A stretch of DNA of 64,000 bases, from the NCBI RefSeq assembly GCF_013087515.1, contig NZ_JABFCN010000009.1:62001-126000 (forward strand), written 5' to 3'. Under the pieces are notes generated by a model. That model saw only the letters and a list, made by a program, of their open reading frames with translations, was not told the DNA's origin and searched no databases. This stretch comes from Rhizobium sophorae. Lineage in GTDB: Bacteria > Pseudomonadota > Alphaproteobacteria > Rhizobiales > Rhizobiaceae. Numbering within the stretch: position 1 is the first letter of the stretch; every line of letters starts with the position of its first letter. The position numbers and the translations under genes were made by a program. Of the stretch, positions 11,614 through 22,682 are shown piece after piece.

Positions 11614-12903
11614 ATGACGGATCAAAGCGCTACAATAAAAATCGGTGACAAGTCTGTCGACCTTGCTGTCAAAAGCGGGACGATCGGCCCGAGCGTCATC
11701 GATATCGGTGCCCTCTACAAGAACACGGCTTCCTTCACGTACGATCCGGGTTTTACCTCGACCGCATCCTGTGAATCGAAAATCACCTACATCGACGGCG
11801 ACGAAGGTGTTCTGCTGCATCGGGGCTATCCGATCGAGCAGCTCGCCGAGCACGGCGACTTCCTCGAGGTCTGCTATCTCCTGCTTTACGGCGAACTGCC
11901 GACCACCGTGCAGAAGAAGGATTTCGATTACCGCGTCACGCACCACACCATGGTGCACGAGCAGATGAGCCGCTTCTTCACCGGCTTCCGCCGCGATGCG
12001 CATCCGATGGCCGTCATGTGCGGCTGCGTCGGCGCGCTGTCGGCCTTCTATCACGACTCCACCGACATCACCGATCCGCACCAGCGCATGGTCGCCAGCC
12101 TGCGCATGATCGCCAAGATGCCGACGCTTGCCGCCATGGCCTACAAATACCATATCGGCCAGCCCTTCGTTTATCCGAAGAACGACCTCGACTACGCCTC
12201 GAACTTCCTGCGCATGTGCTTTGCCGTGCCTTGCGAGGAATATGTGGTCAATCCGGTGCTTGCCCGCGCCATGGACCGCATCTTCATCCTGCATGCCGAT
12301 CATGAGCAGAACGCCTCGACCTCGACTGTCCGTCTCGCCGGTTCGTCGGGTGCCAACCCGTTCGCCTGCATCGCCGCCGGCATTGCCTGCCTCTGGGGGC
12401 CCGCTCACGGCGGTGCCAACGAAGCAGCCCTCAACATGCTGACGGAAATCGGCACGGTCGACCGCATTCCGGAATATGTCGCCCGCGCCAAGGACAAGAA
12501 CGATCCGTTCCGCCTGATGGGCTTCGGTCACCGCGTCTACAAGAACTACGATCCGCGCGCCAAGATCATGCAGAAGACGACGCATGAAGTGCTCGGCGAA
12601 CTCGGCATTAAGGACGATCCGTTGCTCGAAGTGGCGATGGAGCTGGAGCGCATCGCGCTCACCGACGAGTATTTCATCGAGAAGAAACTCTATCCGAACA
12701 TCGACTTCTATTCCGGCATCACGCTGAAGGCGCTGGGCTTCCCCACAACCATGTTCACCGTGCTCTTCGCGCTCGCCCGCACGGTCGGCTGGATCGCGCA
12801 GTGGAACGAGATGATTGAGGATCCGGAACAGCGCATCGGCCGTCCGCGCCAGCTCTATGTCGGCGAATCGAAGCGTGACTATATTCCGGTTTCGAAGCGC
12901 TGA
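11614..12903 (+). CDS. gltA: Citrate synthase, type II
   Basis: 429 aa, the usual length for the hexameric NADH-sensitive class. It condenses acetyl-CoA with oxaloacetate. The catalytic triad regions are visible: [23 protein letters not shown] and NIDFYSG (His, His, Asp). The start ATG at 11614 is chosen because GGAGG lies 6 bp upstream; an in-frame ATG 60 bp earlier lacks one. It is monocistronic and ends at a bidirectional terminator shared with lpxB. Confidence 0.98.
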   Translation: MTDQSATIKIGDKSVDLAVKSGTIGPSVIDIGALYKNTASFTYDPGFTSTASCESKITYIDGDEGVLLHRGYPIEQLAEHGDFLEVCYLLLYGELPTTVQKKDFDYRVTHHTMVHEQMSRFFTGFRRDAHPMAVMCGCVGALSAFYHDSTDITDPHQRMVASLRMIAKMPTLAAMAYKYHIGQPFVYPKNDLDYASNFLRMCFAVPCEEYVVNPVLARAMDRIFILHADHEQNASTSTVRLAGSSGANPFACIAAGIACLWGPAHGGANEAALNMLTEIGTVDRIPEYVARAKDKNDPFRLMGFGHRVYKNYDPRAKIMQKTTHEVLGELGIKDDPLLEVAMELERIALTDEYFIEKKLYPNIDFYSGITLKALGFPTTMFTVLFALARTVGWIAQWNEMIEDPEQRIGRPRQLYVGESKRDYIPVSKR

Positions 12904-12921
12904 TCGCTTCAGAAAGAACCC

Positions 12922-12956
12922 AAAAGAAAACCCGGTCAGAAACGACCGGGTTTTTT
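12922..12956. terminator. Bidirectional terminator between gltA and lpxB
   Basis: A 7-bp stem (12931-12937 with 12944-12950) is followed by T6 on the plus strand and preceded by an A-rich tract that supplies the T tract for the minus strand. The lpxB stop codon (12936-12938) lies inside the hairpin. Confidence 0.85.
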
Positions 12957-14105
12957 CTTTTTCAGCACGTCGAGAAGGATCCGGGCAGCATGCTCGCCCG
13001 GCGGCTTTTCGGTCTGCATGCGTTGCCAGATGAGATCGTAGCCTTCCTTCATCGCCTTCAGCTGATAGGTGTCGGCCGACAGCCTTTCCATCCAGCGCGC
13101 GAGGCTTGCGCCGCGAACGACGTCGTTCAGATATTCCGGGACGACCGCGTAATCGGCGATCAGGTTTGGCAGCGCGCCGGTCCAGGTCTTGATGCCCGCT
13201 GTCAGCATGCGCATGATCCAGTCGACCTTGTAGGCGGAGACGACGGGAACATCTGCAAGCGCCAGTTCAAGAATAACGGTTCCGGATGCCGCCATGGCCG
13301 CATCAGCCTCGGCAAAGGCTTTCCATTTTGCTTCTGCGCCGACGACGATCTCCGGCTTTACCCCCCACCCCGCCGTCATTTCGCGGATAAGCGCCTCCTT
13401 GTGCGTTACGGTCGGCAGAACGAAGCGTGTCGGCCCGTTGCGTGCGACGAGTTCGTTCGTTGCGACCTCGAAATAGGGCAGAAGCTTCTGGATCTCGGAG
13501 GAGCGTGAGCCGGGAAGAAGCAGGATCGTACCGTTGCCGGGTCGCCTTCCCACGCGCAGGCGACGTGTCTCCAACAGAGCGGGGTCGGCGACCAGACGAT
13601 GCCCGACATAGGTTGTCGCCGGGCCATTGAGGCGTTGCATCACTGCAGGCTCGAAGGGCAGGACGGCGAGCACATGATCGACATAGGCGAGCATGCGCGT
13701 GGCGCGATATTCCTTCCAGGCCCAGACGCTTGGACAGACATAATTGACAACAGGCAGATCGGGCAGCGCGGTGCGGACACGCTTTGCGACGCGATGGGTG
13801 AAATCCGGGCTGTCGATGATGAGAAGAATATCAGGCCTTGCGGCGATGATGTCAGCCGTGGTCTGGCGGATCAGGGTATAGAGTTTCGGCAGCCGGCTCA
13901 GCACCTGGGTGATACCCATGATCGACAGCTCGGAGAAATCGAACAGGGATCTCAAGCCTTCGGCCTGCAGCCCCTCGCCGCCGACGCCGACGAGTTCCAC
14001 CGGTCCGCTATGAATCCGCTTCAGGGCGGCGACGAGATCGGCACCGAGCAGGTCACCTGACACCTCGCCGGCAATGACGGCGATCTTCAGCGGCGCGCCG
14101 TTCAT
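12936..14105 (-). CDS. lpxB: Lipid-A-disaccharide synthase
   Basis: 389 aa from ATG 14105, chosen because it overlaps the lpxI stop as ATGA. It joins UDP-2,3-diacylglucosamine to lipid X, a glycosyltransferase family 19 reaction at the inner membrane. The N-terminal IAVIAGEVSGDLLGA motif and the UDP-binding region AMAASGTVILELAL are clear. It is the last gene of the lipid A cluster. Its stop codon lies within the terminator shared with gltA. Confidence 0.97.
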   Translation of the reverse strand: MNGAPLKIAVIAGEVSGDLLGADLVAALKRIHSGPVELVGVGGEGLQAEGLRSLFDFSELSIMGITQVLSRLPKLYTLIRQTTADIIAARPDILLIIDSPDFTHRVAKRVRTALPDLPVVNYVCPSVWAWKEYRATRMLAYVDHVLAVLPFEPAVMQRLNGPATTYVGHRLVADPALLETRRLRVGRRPGNGTILLLPGSRSSEIQKLLPYFEVATNELVARNGPTRFVLPTVTHKEALIREMTAGWGVKPEIVVGAEAKWKAFAEADAAMAASGTVILELALADVPVVSAYKVDWIMRMLTAGIKTWTGALPNLIADYAVVPEYLNDVVRGASLARWMERLSADTYQLKAMKEGYDLIWQRMQTEKPPGEHAARILLDVLKKKKPGRF

Positions 14106-14983
14106 TCGAGCCCCCATGCCGGCAGGCCGCGATCGATGCCGCAGACGAAAAGCCCAGCCTCATCGGCGGCTTTGATAACGGCGGCGCGATCGAGCACCAG
14201 CGAGCGGCCGGCCTCGACAGCGACGCCGGCAAGGCCGGCTTTCTTTGCATTCACGACCGTGGAAACGCCGATCGCCGGCAAGTCGGCGCGGATATCCTGC
14301 TGTGGCTTGCAGAGCTTGACCAGCGCGCCGCGGCGGCGCGGCGAGATGCGCCCGGCTGCTCTGAGACCCGTGACACGGTCCAGCATCTCATCCGTGCCCT
14401 CAAGACCCTCGAGTGCCACGACGCGCCCGCCGATGCTGACGGCACCCTGCCCCACATCGAGCCGGCCCAGCATATCGGCGGCCTCGGCGGCGCGGCTGAT
14501 ATCGCGCCGGTCCTCCTCGCCGGGTGCTGCAGCGCCAAGCGGGCCGACGGAGGCAAGAAGGTCGGGGGCGATTTCATGGGCGCCGACGACGCGGCGGCCA
14601 TTCCCCTCGATCAGCCGGATCACCATCTGCAGAACCGTGTCGTCGCCACCGGACAGCAGCGTGCGGATGGCGGCCGGCACCTTCATCAGGATGCGTAGCG
14701 TCGGACGCACCTCGCGCCATTCCGGCCGGCGGCGCACGCTGCCCGACATCACCACACGGCCGATACCATAACGGTTGAGCAACCCATCGAGGGCTGCGAA
14801 ATCGCCGATAGCGATGACGGCGTGGTCATAACCCTCCCAGCGCCGGTCGCTTTCGTCCTTCAGTGCGACGATAACGGGATTTTCGCCCGCCGCGCGCGCG
14901 GCTTCGGCGACATAGGAAGGCAGAAGACCGCCGCCGGCGATGATCGCCAGCCGGCCCGCAGCGGTGTCGCCGGAAAAAGCCAC
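14102..14983 (-). CDS. lpxI: UDP-2,3-diacylglucosamine pyrophosphatase, LpxI type
   Basis: 293 aa, DUF1009 family. It hydrolyses UDP-2,3-diacylglucosamine to lipid X and UMP, and replaces LpxH in alphaproteobacteria such as Caulobacter. Seen are the N-terminal LAIIAGGGLLPSYVAEAA motif and the C-terminal block with KLCKPQQDIRADLPAIG and GLAGVAVEAGRSLVLDR. It lies between lpxA (3-bp gap) and lpxB (4-bp overlap), as expected for this pathway step. Confidence 0.95.
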   Translation of the reverse strand: MAFSGDTAAGRLAIIAGGGLLPSYVAEAARAAGENPVIVALKDESDRRWEGYDHAVIAIGDFAALDGLLNRYGIGRVVMSGSVRRRPEWREVRPTLRILMKVPAAIRTLLSGGDDTVLQMVIRLIEGNGRRVVGAHEIAPDLLASVGPLGAAAPGEEDRRDISRAAEAADMLGRLDVGQGAVSIGGRVVALEGLEGTDEMLDRVTGLRAAGRISPRRRGALVKLCKPQQDIRADLPAIGVSTVVNAKKAGLAGVAVEAGRSLVLDRAAVIKAADEAGLFVCGIDRGLPAWGLE

Positions 14984-14986
14984 GGA

Positions 14987-15805
14987 TTAGCCCTTCTGCC
15001 CCCGGGTCGGCGAGGACAAGGCGCGGTCGCTGTCGGCGGCGATGAAGTCGAGGATGTGGAGCACCTGCTCGCAATCGGCATATTCTTCGCGGATGGCGGC
15101 GGCGTTTTCGCGGACGGAGCCTGTTCCTTCGAAGATCGACTTGTAGGCGCGGCGCACCCTGTGAATGACGGCGCGGTCGACGCCGGCGCGCGTCATGCCG
15201 ACGACGTTGAGGCCGCCCAGCAGCCCGGGATTGCCGTTCAGCATGCCATAGGGAATGACGTCGTAGCTCACCGCCGAGAGCCCGCCGACGAAGGCTTGGC
15301 GGCCGATGCGGGTGAACTGGTGAACGGCCGAGCCGCCGCCCAGGATGACGCGATCCTCGATGACGACATGGCCGGCGAGCATGACGTTGTTCGACATGAT
15401 CACGTGATTGCCGACCCGGCAGTCATGCGCGACATGGGAATTGGCAAGGAAGAGGTTGTTGTCGCCGACGATCGTCTGGCCGCCGAAATCGGCCGTGCCG
15501 GTGTTCATCGTCACGCCTTCGCGGATCGTGCAATTGGCGCCGACCGTCAGCGTCGTCTCCTCGCCGCCGTGATGCACACTCTGCGGATCGCCGCCGACGA
15601 CGGCCATCGGGAAGATGCGCGTGCCCTTCCCGATCATTGTGCGGCCGGTTACGACCGCATGCGCTAGGAGCTCGACATTCGCATGCAGGACGACATGCGG
15701 GCCGACATAGCAGAAGGGACCGACTTTGACGCCCTCACCGATGGTCGCCCCGTCTTCGACGACGGCCATCGGATGAATATGGGCGCTTTCGGCGATAGTG
15801 CTCAT
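14987..15805 (-). CDS. lpxA: UDP-N-acetylglucosamine O-acyltransferase
   Basis: 272 aa. It performs the first step of lipid A synthesis: transfer of a 3-hydroxyacyl chain from ACP to UDP-GlcNAc. The N-terminal two thirds consist of hexapeptide repeats of a left-handed beta helix ([34 protein letters not shown]). The catalytic His lies in the SHVAHD segment. The start ATG overlaps the fabZ stop by 4 bp. Confidence 0.97.
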   Translation of the reverse strand: MSTIAESAHIHPMAVVEDGATIGEGVKVGPFCYVGPHVVLHANVELLAHAVVTGRTMIGKGTRIFPMAVVGGDPQSVHHGGEETTLTVGANCTIREGVTMNTGTADFGGQTIVGDNNLFLANSHVAHDCRVGNHVIMSNNVMLAGHVVIEDRVILGGGSAVHQFTRIGRQAFVGGLSAVSYDVIPYGMLNGNPGLLGGLNVVGMTRAGVDRAVIHRVRRAYKSIFEGTGSVRENAAAIREEYADCEQVLHILDFIAADSDRALSSPTRGQKG

Positions 15806-16269
15806 GCCTGATCCTTACGAACGATCATCGCGCCGATATCGGCCTCGGCGACAAGCGCGCCGTCGACTTTGGCGTCACAATGGAACTTCCAAATATTGCC
15901 GCGCTGCTTATGCTTCTTCACGTGGAACTCGACGCGGTCGCCGGGCACGACGGGCTTGCGGAAGCGCGCATTCTCAATGGTCATGAAGTAGACGAGATTT
16001 CCCGGCTGGCCTTCCTTCTTGGCACAGATCGCGCCCGCCGTCTGAGCCATGCCCTCGATCAGCAGGACCCCCGGCATAATCGGAGATTCCGGAAAATGGC
16101 CGGTGAAATGCGGCTCGTTCACCGTGACGTTCTTGATGCCGATCGCCGAGTTGTCACCGTCGATCTCGATGATCTTATCGACCATCAGAAACGGGTAACG
16201 ATGCGGCAGCAGCTTCATGATCTCAATGATGTCAGCCGAAGAAAGCGTTGTCGTGGCTTCCTCAGTCAT
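15802..16269 (-). CDS. fabZ: 3-hydroxyacyl-ACP dehydratase
   Basis: 155 aa from ATG 16269, which overlaps the end of lpxD by 8 bp. Longer starts would add residues with no family match. It dehydrates 3-hydroxyacyl-ACP in fatty acid elongation and competes with LpxA for the same substrate. The hot-dog fold motifs [14 protein letters not shown] and [20 protein letters not shown] carry the catalytic His and Glu. Confidence 0.97.
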   Translation of the reverse strand: MTEEATTTLSSADIIEIMKLLPHRYPFLMVDKIIEIDGDNSAIGIKNVTVNEPHFTGHFPESPIMPGVLLIEGMAQTAGAICAKKEGQPGNLVYFMTIENARFRKPVVPGDRVEFHVKKHKQRGNIWKFHCDAKVDGALVAEADIGAMIVRKDQA

Positions 16270-17326
16270 TTTGCTTGCCTCCAGGTTTCCGCCCGTGCGA
16301 TCTGGTCTTCGACACCAGTTGCGCAGCATCTCTCAAATATTCTTTTAGCGGACGTGCAGGGATACCGCCATATTGTCCGCCGGCGGCAAGATCGGTCATG
16401 ATACCGCTTTTGGCGGCGATCTGCACGCCGTCGCCGATCGTCACATGCCCCTTGATGCCGACCTGGCCGCCGATCTGCACGCCATTACCGATCTTCGTGC
16501 TGCCGGCGATGCCGACCTGCGCGACGATGGCGCAATGGCGGCCGATCTGAACGTTGTGGCCGATCTGTACCTGGTTGTCGATCTTGGTGCCTTCGCCGAT
16601 CACCGTATCGTCCATGGCGCCACGGTCGATCGTGGTGTTGGCGCCGATCTCGACATTATCCTGGATGATCACTCGGCCGATCTGGACGATCTTGATCATG
16701 CCGCGCGGGCCTGGTGCATAACCGAAACCATCCTGGCCGATGCGGGCGCCGTTGTGGATGATGACGCCGTTGCCGAGCAGCGCGCAGAGAATGCTCGCGC
16801 CGGCCGCAATCGAACAATCCCGGCCAATCTTGACATTCGGGCCGATGATGCTGTGCGCGCCGATGCGCGTCCCTTCGCCGATCTCGGCATGCGCCCCGAT
16901 GACAGCCATCGGCTCGACGATCACACCCTTCTCGAGCTTGGCGCTCGGATCGATCACCGCGCTCGGCGCGATCTCGCTTTCACCGGAAAAGACGACCGGG
17001 TGCAATGCCGCGGGATAAAACAGGCCGCCCGCCATCGCAAAAGCCGCATGCGGATTGGACGACAGGATGACCGGGATGTGTGGGGGTACGAGATCGGCAA
17101 GCGCCTTGTCGCAGATCACTGCCGAGGCTTCGCATGTCACCAGCTCATCGCGGCTGCGACGCGACAGGATATAACAGACATCGCCCGCCCGGGCCCGGCT
17201 GATGGGGGCAACGGACCTGACGATAACATCGGCATAGTCGGAATTAGCAAGTTCCGCCCCAAGAAACTCTGCCAGCTCAGCGAGCTTCAGACCTTCATGG
17301 GGCAGAAAAAAAACGTTTTGCTCCAT
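16262..17326 (-). CDS. lpxD: UDP-3-O-acylglucosamine N-acyltransferase
   Basis: 354 aa from ATG 17326, which has GGAG 8 bp upstream. It adds the N-linked hydroxyacyl chain in lipid A synthesis. An N-terminal uridine-binding domain (about 1-100) is followed by a left-handed beta helix of many hexapeptides ([32 protein letters not shown]). The catalytic His lies in the [10 protein letters not shown] segment. It sits between bamA and fabZ. Confidence 0.97.
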   Translation of the reverse strand: MEQNVFFLPHEGLKLAELAEFLGAELANSDYADVIVRSVAPISRARAGDVCYILSRRSRDELVTCEASAVICDKALADLVPPHIPVILSSNPHAAFAMAGGLFYPAALHPVVFSGESEIAPSAVIDPSAKLEKGVIVEPMAVIGAHAEIGEGTRIGAHSIIGPNVKIGRDCSIAAGASILCALLGNGVIIHNGARIGQDGFGYAPGPRGMIKIVQIGRVIIQDNVEIGANTTIDRGAMDDTVIGEGTKIDNQVQIGHNVQIGRHCAIVAQVGIAGSTKIGNGVQIGGQVGIKGHVTIGDGVQIAAKSGIMTDLAAGGQYGGIPARPLKEYLRDAAQLVSKTRSHGRKPGGKQND

Positions 17327-17376
17327 CGGCAATGCTCCAGAACGGAATTGAGTCTTACAGTTCCGGACTGCCGATA

Positions 17377-19719
17377 TCAGAATTGGTTGTTGATGCCAAA
17401 CTTGAAGTTCTGCGTCTTGTCGAAGTCTTCCTTGAGGACCGGGATCGCGTAATCCAGACGCAATGCACCGAAGGGAGACTGCCAGACGACACCGACACCG
17501 ACGGACGCGCGCAGCGAAGCGCTGGTGCCGTCGGCCTGGTCGGACCCAAGAAGCTCGACATCGTTGCCGAACAGCGTGCCGGCATCGGCAAAGACTGCGC
17601 CGCGCAGGTTAAAGTCGCGCGGGAAGCCTGGCATCGGGAAGGTCGCTTCTGCAGACGCCGTGAAATAGGTCGTGCCACCGAGCGGGTCATCATTATCCCC
17701 GCGGATGCGCGGGCCGATACCCTTGTTCTCAAAGCCGCGAATATCGCCGTTGTTCAGCGTAAACTGGTCGAAGACGTTCAGATGGTCACCCAAGGGGACG
17801 ACATAACCAGCCGAAGCGGAGAGCGAGCCGATGATATCGGCATCGTCAGCGAGCAAGTGGTAATAACGGGCCTTCCCGTAGATCTTGTAGAACTGCGAGT
17901 CGCCGCCGAGGCCGGCAAGTTCGTGCGTCGCCGTCGCATAGATGCCTTCACGCGGTAGGACGGTGTCGTCAAGCGTGTTGTAAGTCAGCGTCTGAGAGAC
18001 GGAAGAGCGTGTCCACGGGCTCTCGTCGACCAGATTGGCGTAGGTCGCCGAAAGGTCGTCGGTATCGCCGTCATACTTCATCTGCTTGTAGTTATAGCGG
18101 AAGGTCGTCGCCAGATCTTCGGTGATCGGCGCAGTGACACGCAGGACGACGCTGGTTTCCTCGTAGTCGTAGTCGTCGTTGCTCGACGTTTCGCTGCGGT
18201 TGACGTCGAAGCCTGCCGCCAGGCGGTAGCCGAGGAAATAGGGTTCGGTGAAGCTGACGCCGTAGGCGCGCGAACCTTCCTGGCCGCCACCGGCCGAGAT
18301 GCGGATGTACTGGCCACGGCCGAGGAAGTTCTTTTCCTCGATCGAGGCTTCGAGCAGCAGGCCGTCGCCGCCGGCGGCATAACCCGCGCCGACACCGAAC
18401 GAACCGGTCGACTGATCCTGCACGTCGACGATCACCACGACGCGGTCCGGCGAACTACCCGGAGCGGTGGAGATGTTGACCGAGGAGAAGTAACCGAGCG
18501 CTTCGAGGCGACGCTTGGCCTTGGTGATCATCTGCTGATTGAAGGCGTCGCCTTCGCTCATGTCGAATTCGCGGCGAATGACGTAGTCGCGCGTACGGCT
18601 GTTGCCGCGGATCTCGATGCGCTCGACATAGGCGCGCTCGCCCTGGTCGACCAGATATTCGACACCGATCGTGTTGTTGTTGAGGTCGCGGTTACCACGC
18701 GGCGTAACGCGCGCAAAGGGATAACCGGCAGACGCCACCTGATCGGAGATCGCCTCGATCGACTTCTGCACTTCCTTGGCGTTATAGACTTGGCCTTCGC
18801 GGGTGCGCACCAGCGGCAGCAGCTGCTCTGAGCCGACACCTTCGACGGTCGACTGGACGGTCACCGGTCCGAAGTCGTAGCGCTGGCCTTCCTCGATGTT
18901 GAAAGTGAGCGTGTATTTGTTGGTCGCGTCGTCGAAGGTGGCATCGGAAGAGACGATGCGCATGTCGGCATAGCCGCGATTGTAATAGAACTGGCGCAGC
19001 GCTTCTTCGTCGGCGTGGAGCTTGTCTTCGTTGTAGACGTCCTTGCGGGTCAGGAACGACAGGAAGTTCGAACGCTTGGTGTTGATGACGGCAGCCAGGC
19101 GGCCGGCACTGTAGGCATTGTTGCCGACGAAGTTGATCGAATCGATCTTGGTGCGGTCACCCTCGTTGATAACGAAGGCAAGGTTGACGCGGCCTTCGCC
19201 GAGCGGCACCACCTGCGTCGTGACTTCGACTTCGCTGCGGCCGGTGGCAGCATAAGCTTCCTTGATCGACTGGATGTCGGCCTGAATCTGAGTATCGCTG
19301 TAGGGGCCTGCGGCGTGGGTCTGGACGATGGTCGCGAGCTTGTCGTCCTTGATCTTGCGGTTGCCGTTGAAAACGACCTGATTGACGAGCTGGGCTTCCT
19401 GAACGTTGACGACGAGCGTGCTTCCGGAAACCGAGATCTTGACGTCGGAGAAGTAACCCGTCCCGTAGAGCTGCTTGACCGAGGCATCGATATCGCTGTT
19501 CGAAAAACTCTTTCCGGGAGCGATGGTGAGGTTCGACCGAACGGCTTCCGCGCCGACACGGCTTGCGCCGCGCACATCGATGCGCTGGATGACCGCGGCC
19601 TCAGCGGCCGTAGCGGAAACGAACGTCACAGCACCTGCGCCCGAAGCAACAACACCAGCAGACAGCGCAACCGCCGATACTGCGTTCAAAAACTTTGAAC
19701 CAGCCTTCATTTCACCCAT
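17377..19719 (-). CDS. bamA: Outer-membrane assembly factor BamA
   Basis: 780 aa. A signal peptide (about 1-38, ending near ATAAEAA) leads into five POTRA domains (about 40-430) and a C-terminal 16-strand barrel that ends in Phe (GINNQF), the usual outer-membrane sorting signal. The barrel segment [18 protein letters not shown] corresponds to the conserved loop-6 region. It inserts beta-barrel proteins into the outer membrane. It lies between rseP and lpxD, the typical order in proteobacteria. Start 19719 or 19710. Confidence 0.97.
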   Translation of the reverse strand: MGEMKAGSKFLNAVSAVALSAGVVASGAGAVTFVSATAAEAAVIQRIDVRGASRVGAEAVRSNLTIAPGKSFSNSDIDASVKQLYGTGYFSDVKISVSGSTLVVNVQEAQLVNQVVFNGNRKIKDDKLATIVQTHAAGPYSDTQIQADIQSIKEAYAATGRSEVEVTTQVVPLGEGRVNLAFVINEGDRTKIDSINFVGNNAYSAGRLAAVINTKRSNFLSFLTRKDVYNEDKLHADEEALRQFYYNRGYADMRIVSSDATFDDATNKYTLTFNIEEGQRYDFGPVTVQSTVEGVGSEQLLPLVRTREGQVYNAKEVQKSIEAISDQVASAGYPFARVTPRGNRDLNNNTIGVEYLVDQGERAYVERIEIRGNSRTRDYVIRREFDMSEGDAFNQQMITKAKRRLEALGYFSSVNISTAPGSSPDRVVVIVDVQDQSTGSFGVGAGYAAGGDGLLLEASIEEKNFLGRGQYIRISAGGGQEGSRAYGVSFTEPYFLGYRLAAGFDVNRSETSSNDDYDYEETSVVLRVTAPITEDLATTFRYNYKQMKYDGDTDDLSATYANLVDESPWTRSSVSQTLTYNTLDDTVLPREGIYATATHELAGLGGDSQFYKIYGKARYYHLLADDADIIGSLSASAGYVVPLGDHLNVFDQFTLNNGDIRGFENKGIGPRIRGDNDDPLGGTTYFTASAEATFPMPGFPRDFNLRGAVFADAGTLFGNDVELLGSDQADGTSASLRASVGVGVVWQSPFGALRLDYAIPVLKEDFDKTQNFKFGINNQF

Positions 19720-19909
19720 TACCTTTTGTTTCCCTCGTCCTCGGCTTCAGGAGAACCCGATTCCGGTCACGTGTGTCGTTTTACCCGCTTTTGACATACA
19801 AGCAAGGCAGGTCGTTAATTTCTGTTTACTTCATTTGCAAGCGTGACCCATTCGCCACTACAGCCTTGAAACATCGTAAATAAATAGTAATTGGCCTCGC
19901 CTTGCTCGT

Positions 19910-21043
19910 TTACCCTATCCACGAGCCAATGTCGTTCCAGGTCGTGAAAACCATCAATGTCAGTATCATCGCCAGGCCGATGCGAAATGCAATTTCCTGG
20001 GCCGAAGAGCCGAGCGGTTTCCCCCTCACCGCTTCCACCGCATAGAACATCAGGTGGCCGCCATCAAGTACCGGAACCGGCATCAGGTTAAGCAATCCTA
20101 TCGAAACAGAAAGCACCGCCGCAAGCTGCAACACTGCGCCTATTCCAAGCGACGCCATCTGGCCCGAAGCTTGCGCCACGCGGATCGGCCCGCCCAATTG
20201 ATCGGCGCGCATCGTTCCGCTGAAGATGTTGCCGATATATTTGAAGGTGCCGGTGACAATGTCGCGGGTCTCGATCACAGCCTCGCGCAGCGACTGCAGC
20301 GGCGTATAGGTCTTCAGGCGGAAGTTGCCGGCCTCCCGGCTGGTGACGATGCCGATCTGGCCGAGCTCGACCTTGTTGCCGAACTGGTCGGTCGTGTCTA
20401 CGCGCTGCGGCACCATCGGCACATCAAGTTTCTGGCCGGCGCGCTCGATCGTCACGACGATCTTCTGGCTCGGGCGGATGCCGACATAACGGCGCACGTC
20501 GTCGAATGTCTCGACCTTGCCGCCATCGATGGCGACGAGAAGGTCGCCTGGAAGGATGCCGGCGGCAGCGGCAGCGCCGTCGGGCTTGACCTCGGCAACG
20601 ACGGGATCGGCGATCGTGCGGCCATAGACCGAGAAAAGAATGGTGAAGATGGCGATCGCCAGCAGAAAATTGGCGATCGGGCCAGCCGCGACGGTTGCAG
20701 CGCGTTTCCACAGCTTGGCGCCGGCAAAGGAGCGCGCCTTGTCCTCCTCGGACATGGCGGCGATCTTGTCGGTGTCGGGTTTGCTCGAGGCATCCTCGTC
20801 GCCGAAGAACCGGACGTAGCCGCCAAGCGGGATCACCGAAATCTTCCAGCGCGTTCCGTGGCGGTCGGTGAAGCCGAAGATCTCCGGACCGAAGCCGACG
20901 GAAAAGGCAAGGATGCGAATGCCGCTCCAGCGCCCGACGAGGTAATGGCCCATCTCATGCACGAAGACGAGCAGTGACAGCACGAGGATGAAGGTAACGA
21001 TGTTCCCCATCAGAAATGCGTATATGCCGCTCATCGTTTCCAT
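19910..21043 (-). CDS. rseP: RIP zinc metalloprotease RseP (site-2 protease)
   Basis: 377 aa. The HEMGH motif (FVHEMGHYLVGRW, near residue 30) in the first membrane helix is the zinc site. A PDZ domain follows (AAAAAGILPGDLLVAIDG, GIRPSQKIVVTIERAG) and the second active-site segment, NLMPVPVLDGGH, is in a C-terminal helix. It cleaves membrane-anchored anti-sigma factors and leftover signal peptides within the inner membrane. GGAAGGGA-like purine-rich sequence precedes ATG 21043; ATG 21034 is an alternative. Confidence 0.96.
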   Translation of the reverse strand: METMSGIYAFLMGNIVTFILVLSLLVFVHEMGHYLVGRWSGIRILAFSVGFGPEIFGFTDRHGTRWKISVIPLGGYVRFFGDEDASSKPDTDKIAAMSEEDKARSFAGAKLWKRAATVAAGPIANFLLAIAIFTILFSVYGRTIADPVVAEVKPDGAAAAAGILPGDLLVAIDGGKVETFDDVRRYVGIRPSQKIVVTIERAGQKLDVPMVPQRVDTTDQFGNKVELGQIGIVTSREAGNFRLKTYTPLQSLREAVIETRDIVTGTFKYIGNIFSGTMRADQLGGPIRVAQASGQMASLGIGAVLQLAAVLSVSIGLLNLMPVPVLDGGHLMFYAVEAVRGKPLGSSAQEIAFRIGLAMILTLMVFTTWNDIGSWIG

Positions 21044-21071
21044 GAGTCCCTTCCGTCAGACTGCCGCGTTG

Positions 21072-21902
21072 TCAGAGTCCGAACAATGCCGCGCCGAGCG
21101 ACGTCATTTCGGCCCCCTTTATCAGGGAAAAAAGCCCAGCAAGCAAGAACGCCGAAAAGCAGGCGAAAATCAGTCCGTCGACACGGTCCATGACGCCGCC
21201 ATGGCCCGGAATGAGACGGCTCGAATCCTTGACGCCGAATTTCCGCTTGATGAACGATTCGAAAAGATCGCCCGATTGGCTGCAAACCGAGAGAACGAGT
21301 GCCACGAAGGCGGCGATGATTTCAGCGCCCGGAAGGAGAAAATGGACGAGAACGACGCCGGCTGCGACCGCCGAAACGGCGCCACCGATTGCACCTGACC
21401 AAGTCTTTCCGGGCGAGATCGAAGGGGCAAGCTTCGGCCCGCCAAGCGCCCTGCCGACGAAATAGGCAAGGATATCGGTTGCCCAGACGACGGCAAAGAC
21501 GAAGAGCATGGCGTAAAGGCCAGGCCGGTCATCGCTTCTGATCGCGGCAAGCGCCAGGCCGGTGGCGCCGGCATAAAACAGGCCGGCCGCAAACCAGCGG
21601 CTCGTGCCCTGCAGGATGATCAGGGCGATGCCGACGGCGGTGACGCCGGCCAGCATGCCGGCGGCGAATTCGAAATTGCCGACAAGCACCAGGAAGGCAA
21701 TCGCCGCCTCGCCGATCCAGCCGACGGCATTGGCGACCCAATCCCGCGCGATGCCGGTGATCTTCGACCATTCATAATAGATCAGCAGGCCGATCACGAC
21801 CGCCAGGATACGGAAGGCAAGGCCGCCATACCAGGTGGCGGCAAGAACGATGGCCGCAAGAATCATTCCTGAAACGATGCGGAGCTTCAATTCCCTCTGC
21901 AT
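21072..21902 (-). CDS. cdsA: Phosphatidate cytidylyltransferase
   Basis: 276 aa, an integral membrane protein with about eight helices. It makes CDP-diacylglycerol from phosphatidate and CTP. The family signature near the C-terminus is present (SPGKTWSGAIGG, then KRKFGVKDSSRLIPGHGG and MDRVDG). The start ATG shares one base with the uppS stop (TGATG). Confidence 0.96.
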   Translation of the reverse strand: MQRELKLRIVSGMILAAIVLAATWYGGLAFRILAVVIGLLIYYEWSKITGIARDWVANAVGWIGEAAIAFLVLVGNFEFAAGMLAGVTAVGIALIILQGTSRWFAAGLFYAGATGLALAAIRSDDRPGLYAMLFVFAVVWATDILAYFVGRALGGPKLAPSISPGKTWSGAIGGAVSAVAAGVVLVHFLLPGAEIIAAFVALVLSVCSQSGDLFESFIKRKFGVKDSSRLIPGHGGVMDRVDGLIFACFSAFLLAGLFSLIKGAEMTSLGAALFGL

Positions 21903-22645
21903 CAGGTGCCGACCGCGGCCGCCTGCGACGACAGGCCGCCGAAGCGCCGGTCACGAGAGGCGAATGTCTCGAGCGCCGAGCGGAAGATCTCGGGGCTGAA
22001 ATCCGGCCAATATTCCGGAAGGAAAATGAATTCCGAATAGGCGGCCTGCCAGAGGAGGAAGTTGGAAAGCCGCTCTTCGCCGCTGGTGCGGATAATGAGA
22101 TCCGGATCGGGAATGCCGGCCGTGTCGAGACGGGCGTTGATCAGTGCCGGGGTGATGTCCTGCGCCCTCAGGCGGCCGGCCTCGACATCGCGGGCGAGGC
22201 TGACGACGGCGCGGGCGATCTCGTCGCGCGAACCGTAGTTGAAGGCGATGACGAGCGTCAGTGACGTGTTGTCCTTGGTCGTCTCCTCCGCCTCCAGCAA
22301 GAGGCCCAGAATGTCGCTGCGCAGGCTGTGGCGGTCGCCGATCACCTTGATCCGCACGTTCTGGCGATGGAGCTCGGCGAGGTCGCGCCGGATGAAAGCC
22401 TTGAGCAGGCCGAGCAGATCGGAGACCTCGGCTTCTGGCCGGCGCCAGTTCTCCGAGGAGAAGGCAAAGAGGGTCAGATATTTTATGCCGGCCGCACCGG
22501 CGGCGCGGACTGTCTCGCGCACCGCCTCGACGCCCTTGCGATGGCCCATCGTGCGCGGCAAGCCACGCTGCTTGGCCCAACGGCCATTGCCATCCATGAT
22601 GATGGCAACATGCTCTGGCACAGTCACAAATACAGATTCCGACAT
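21902..22645 (-). CDS. uppS: Undecaprenyl diphosphate synthase
   Basis: 247 aa from ATG 22645. A longer open frame upstream overlaps frr and has no family similarity. It is a cis-prenyltransferase that supplies the lipid carrier for peptidoglycan and O-antigen. [12 protein letters not shown] near the N-terminus carries the catalytic Asp, and [20 protein letters not shown] is the conserved C-terminal block. Confidence 0.97.
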   Translation of the reverse strand: MSESVFVTVPEHVAIIMDGNGRWAKQRGLPRTMGHRKGVEAVRETVRAAGAAGIKYLTLFAFSSENWRRPEAEVSDLLGLLKAFIRRDLAELHRQNVRIKVIGDRHSLRSDILGLLLEAEETTKDNTSLTLVIAFNYGSRDEIARAVVSLARDVEAGRLRAQDITPALINARLDTAGIPDPDLIIRTSGEERLSNFLLWQAAYSEFIFLPEYWPDFSPEIFRSALETFASRDRRFGGLSSQAAAVGT

Positions 22646-22682
22646 TTCCCGTCCGGTCTTTCCAGGCAAAGGCACAGATCCA

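Noticed and set aside
16373..17452. A 359-codon open frame opposite lpxD
   Set aside because: It mirrors the hexapeptide repeats of lpxD and crosses into the lpxD-bamA gap without a ribosome binding site.
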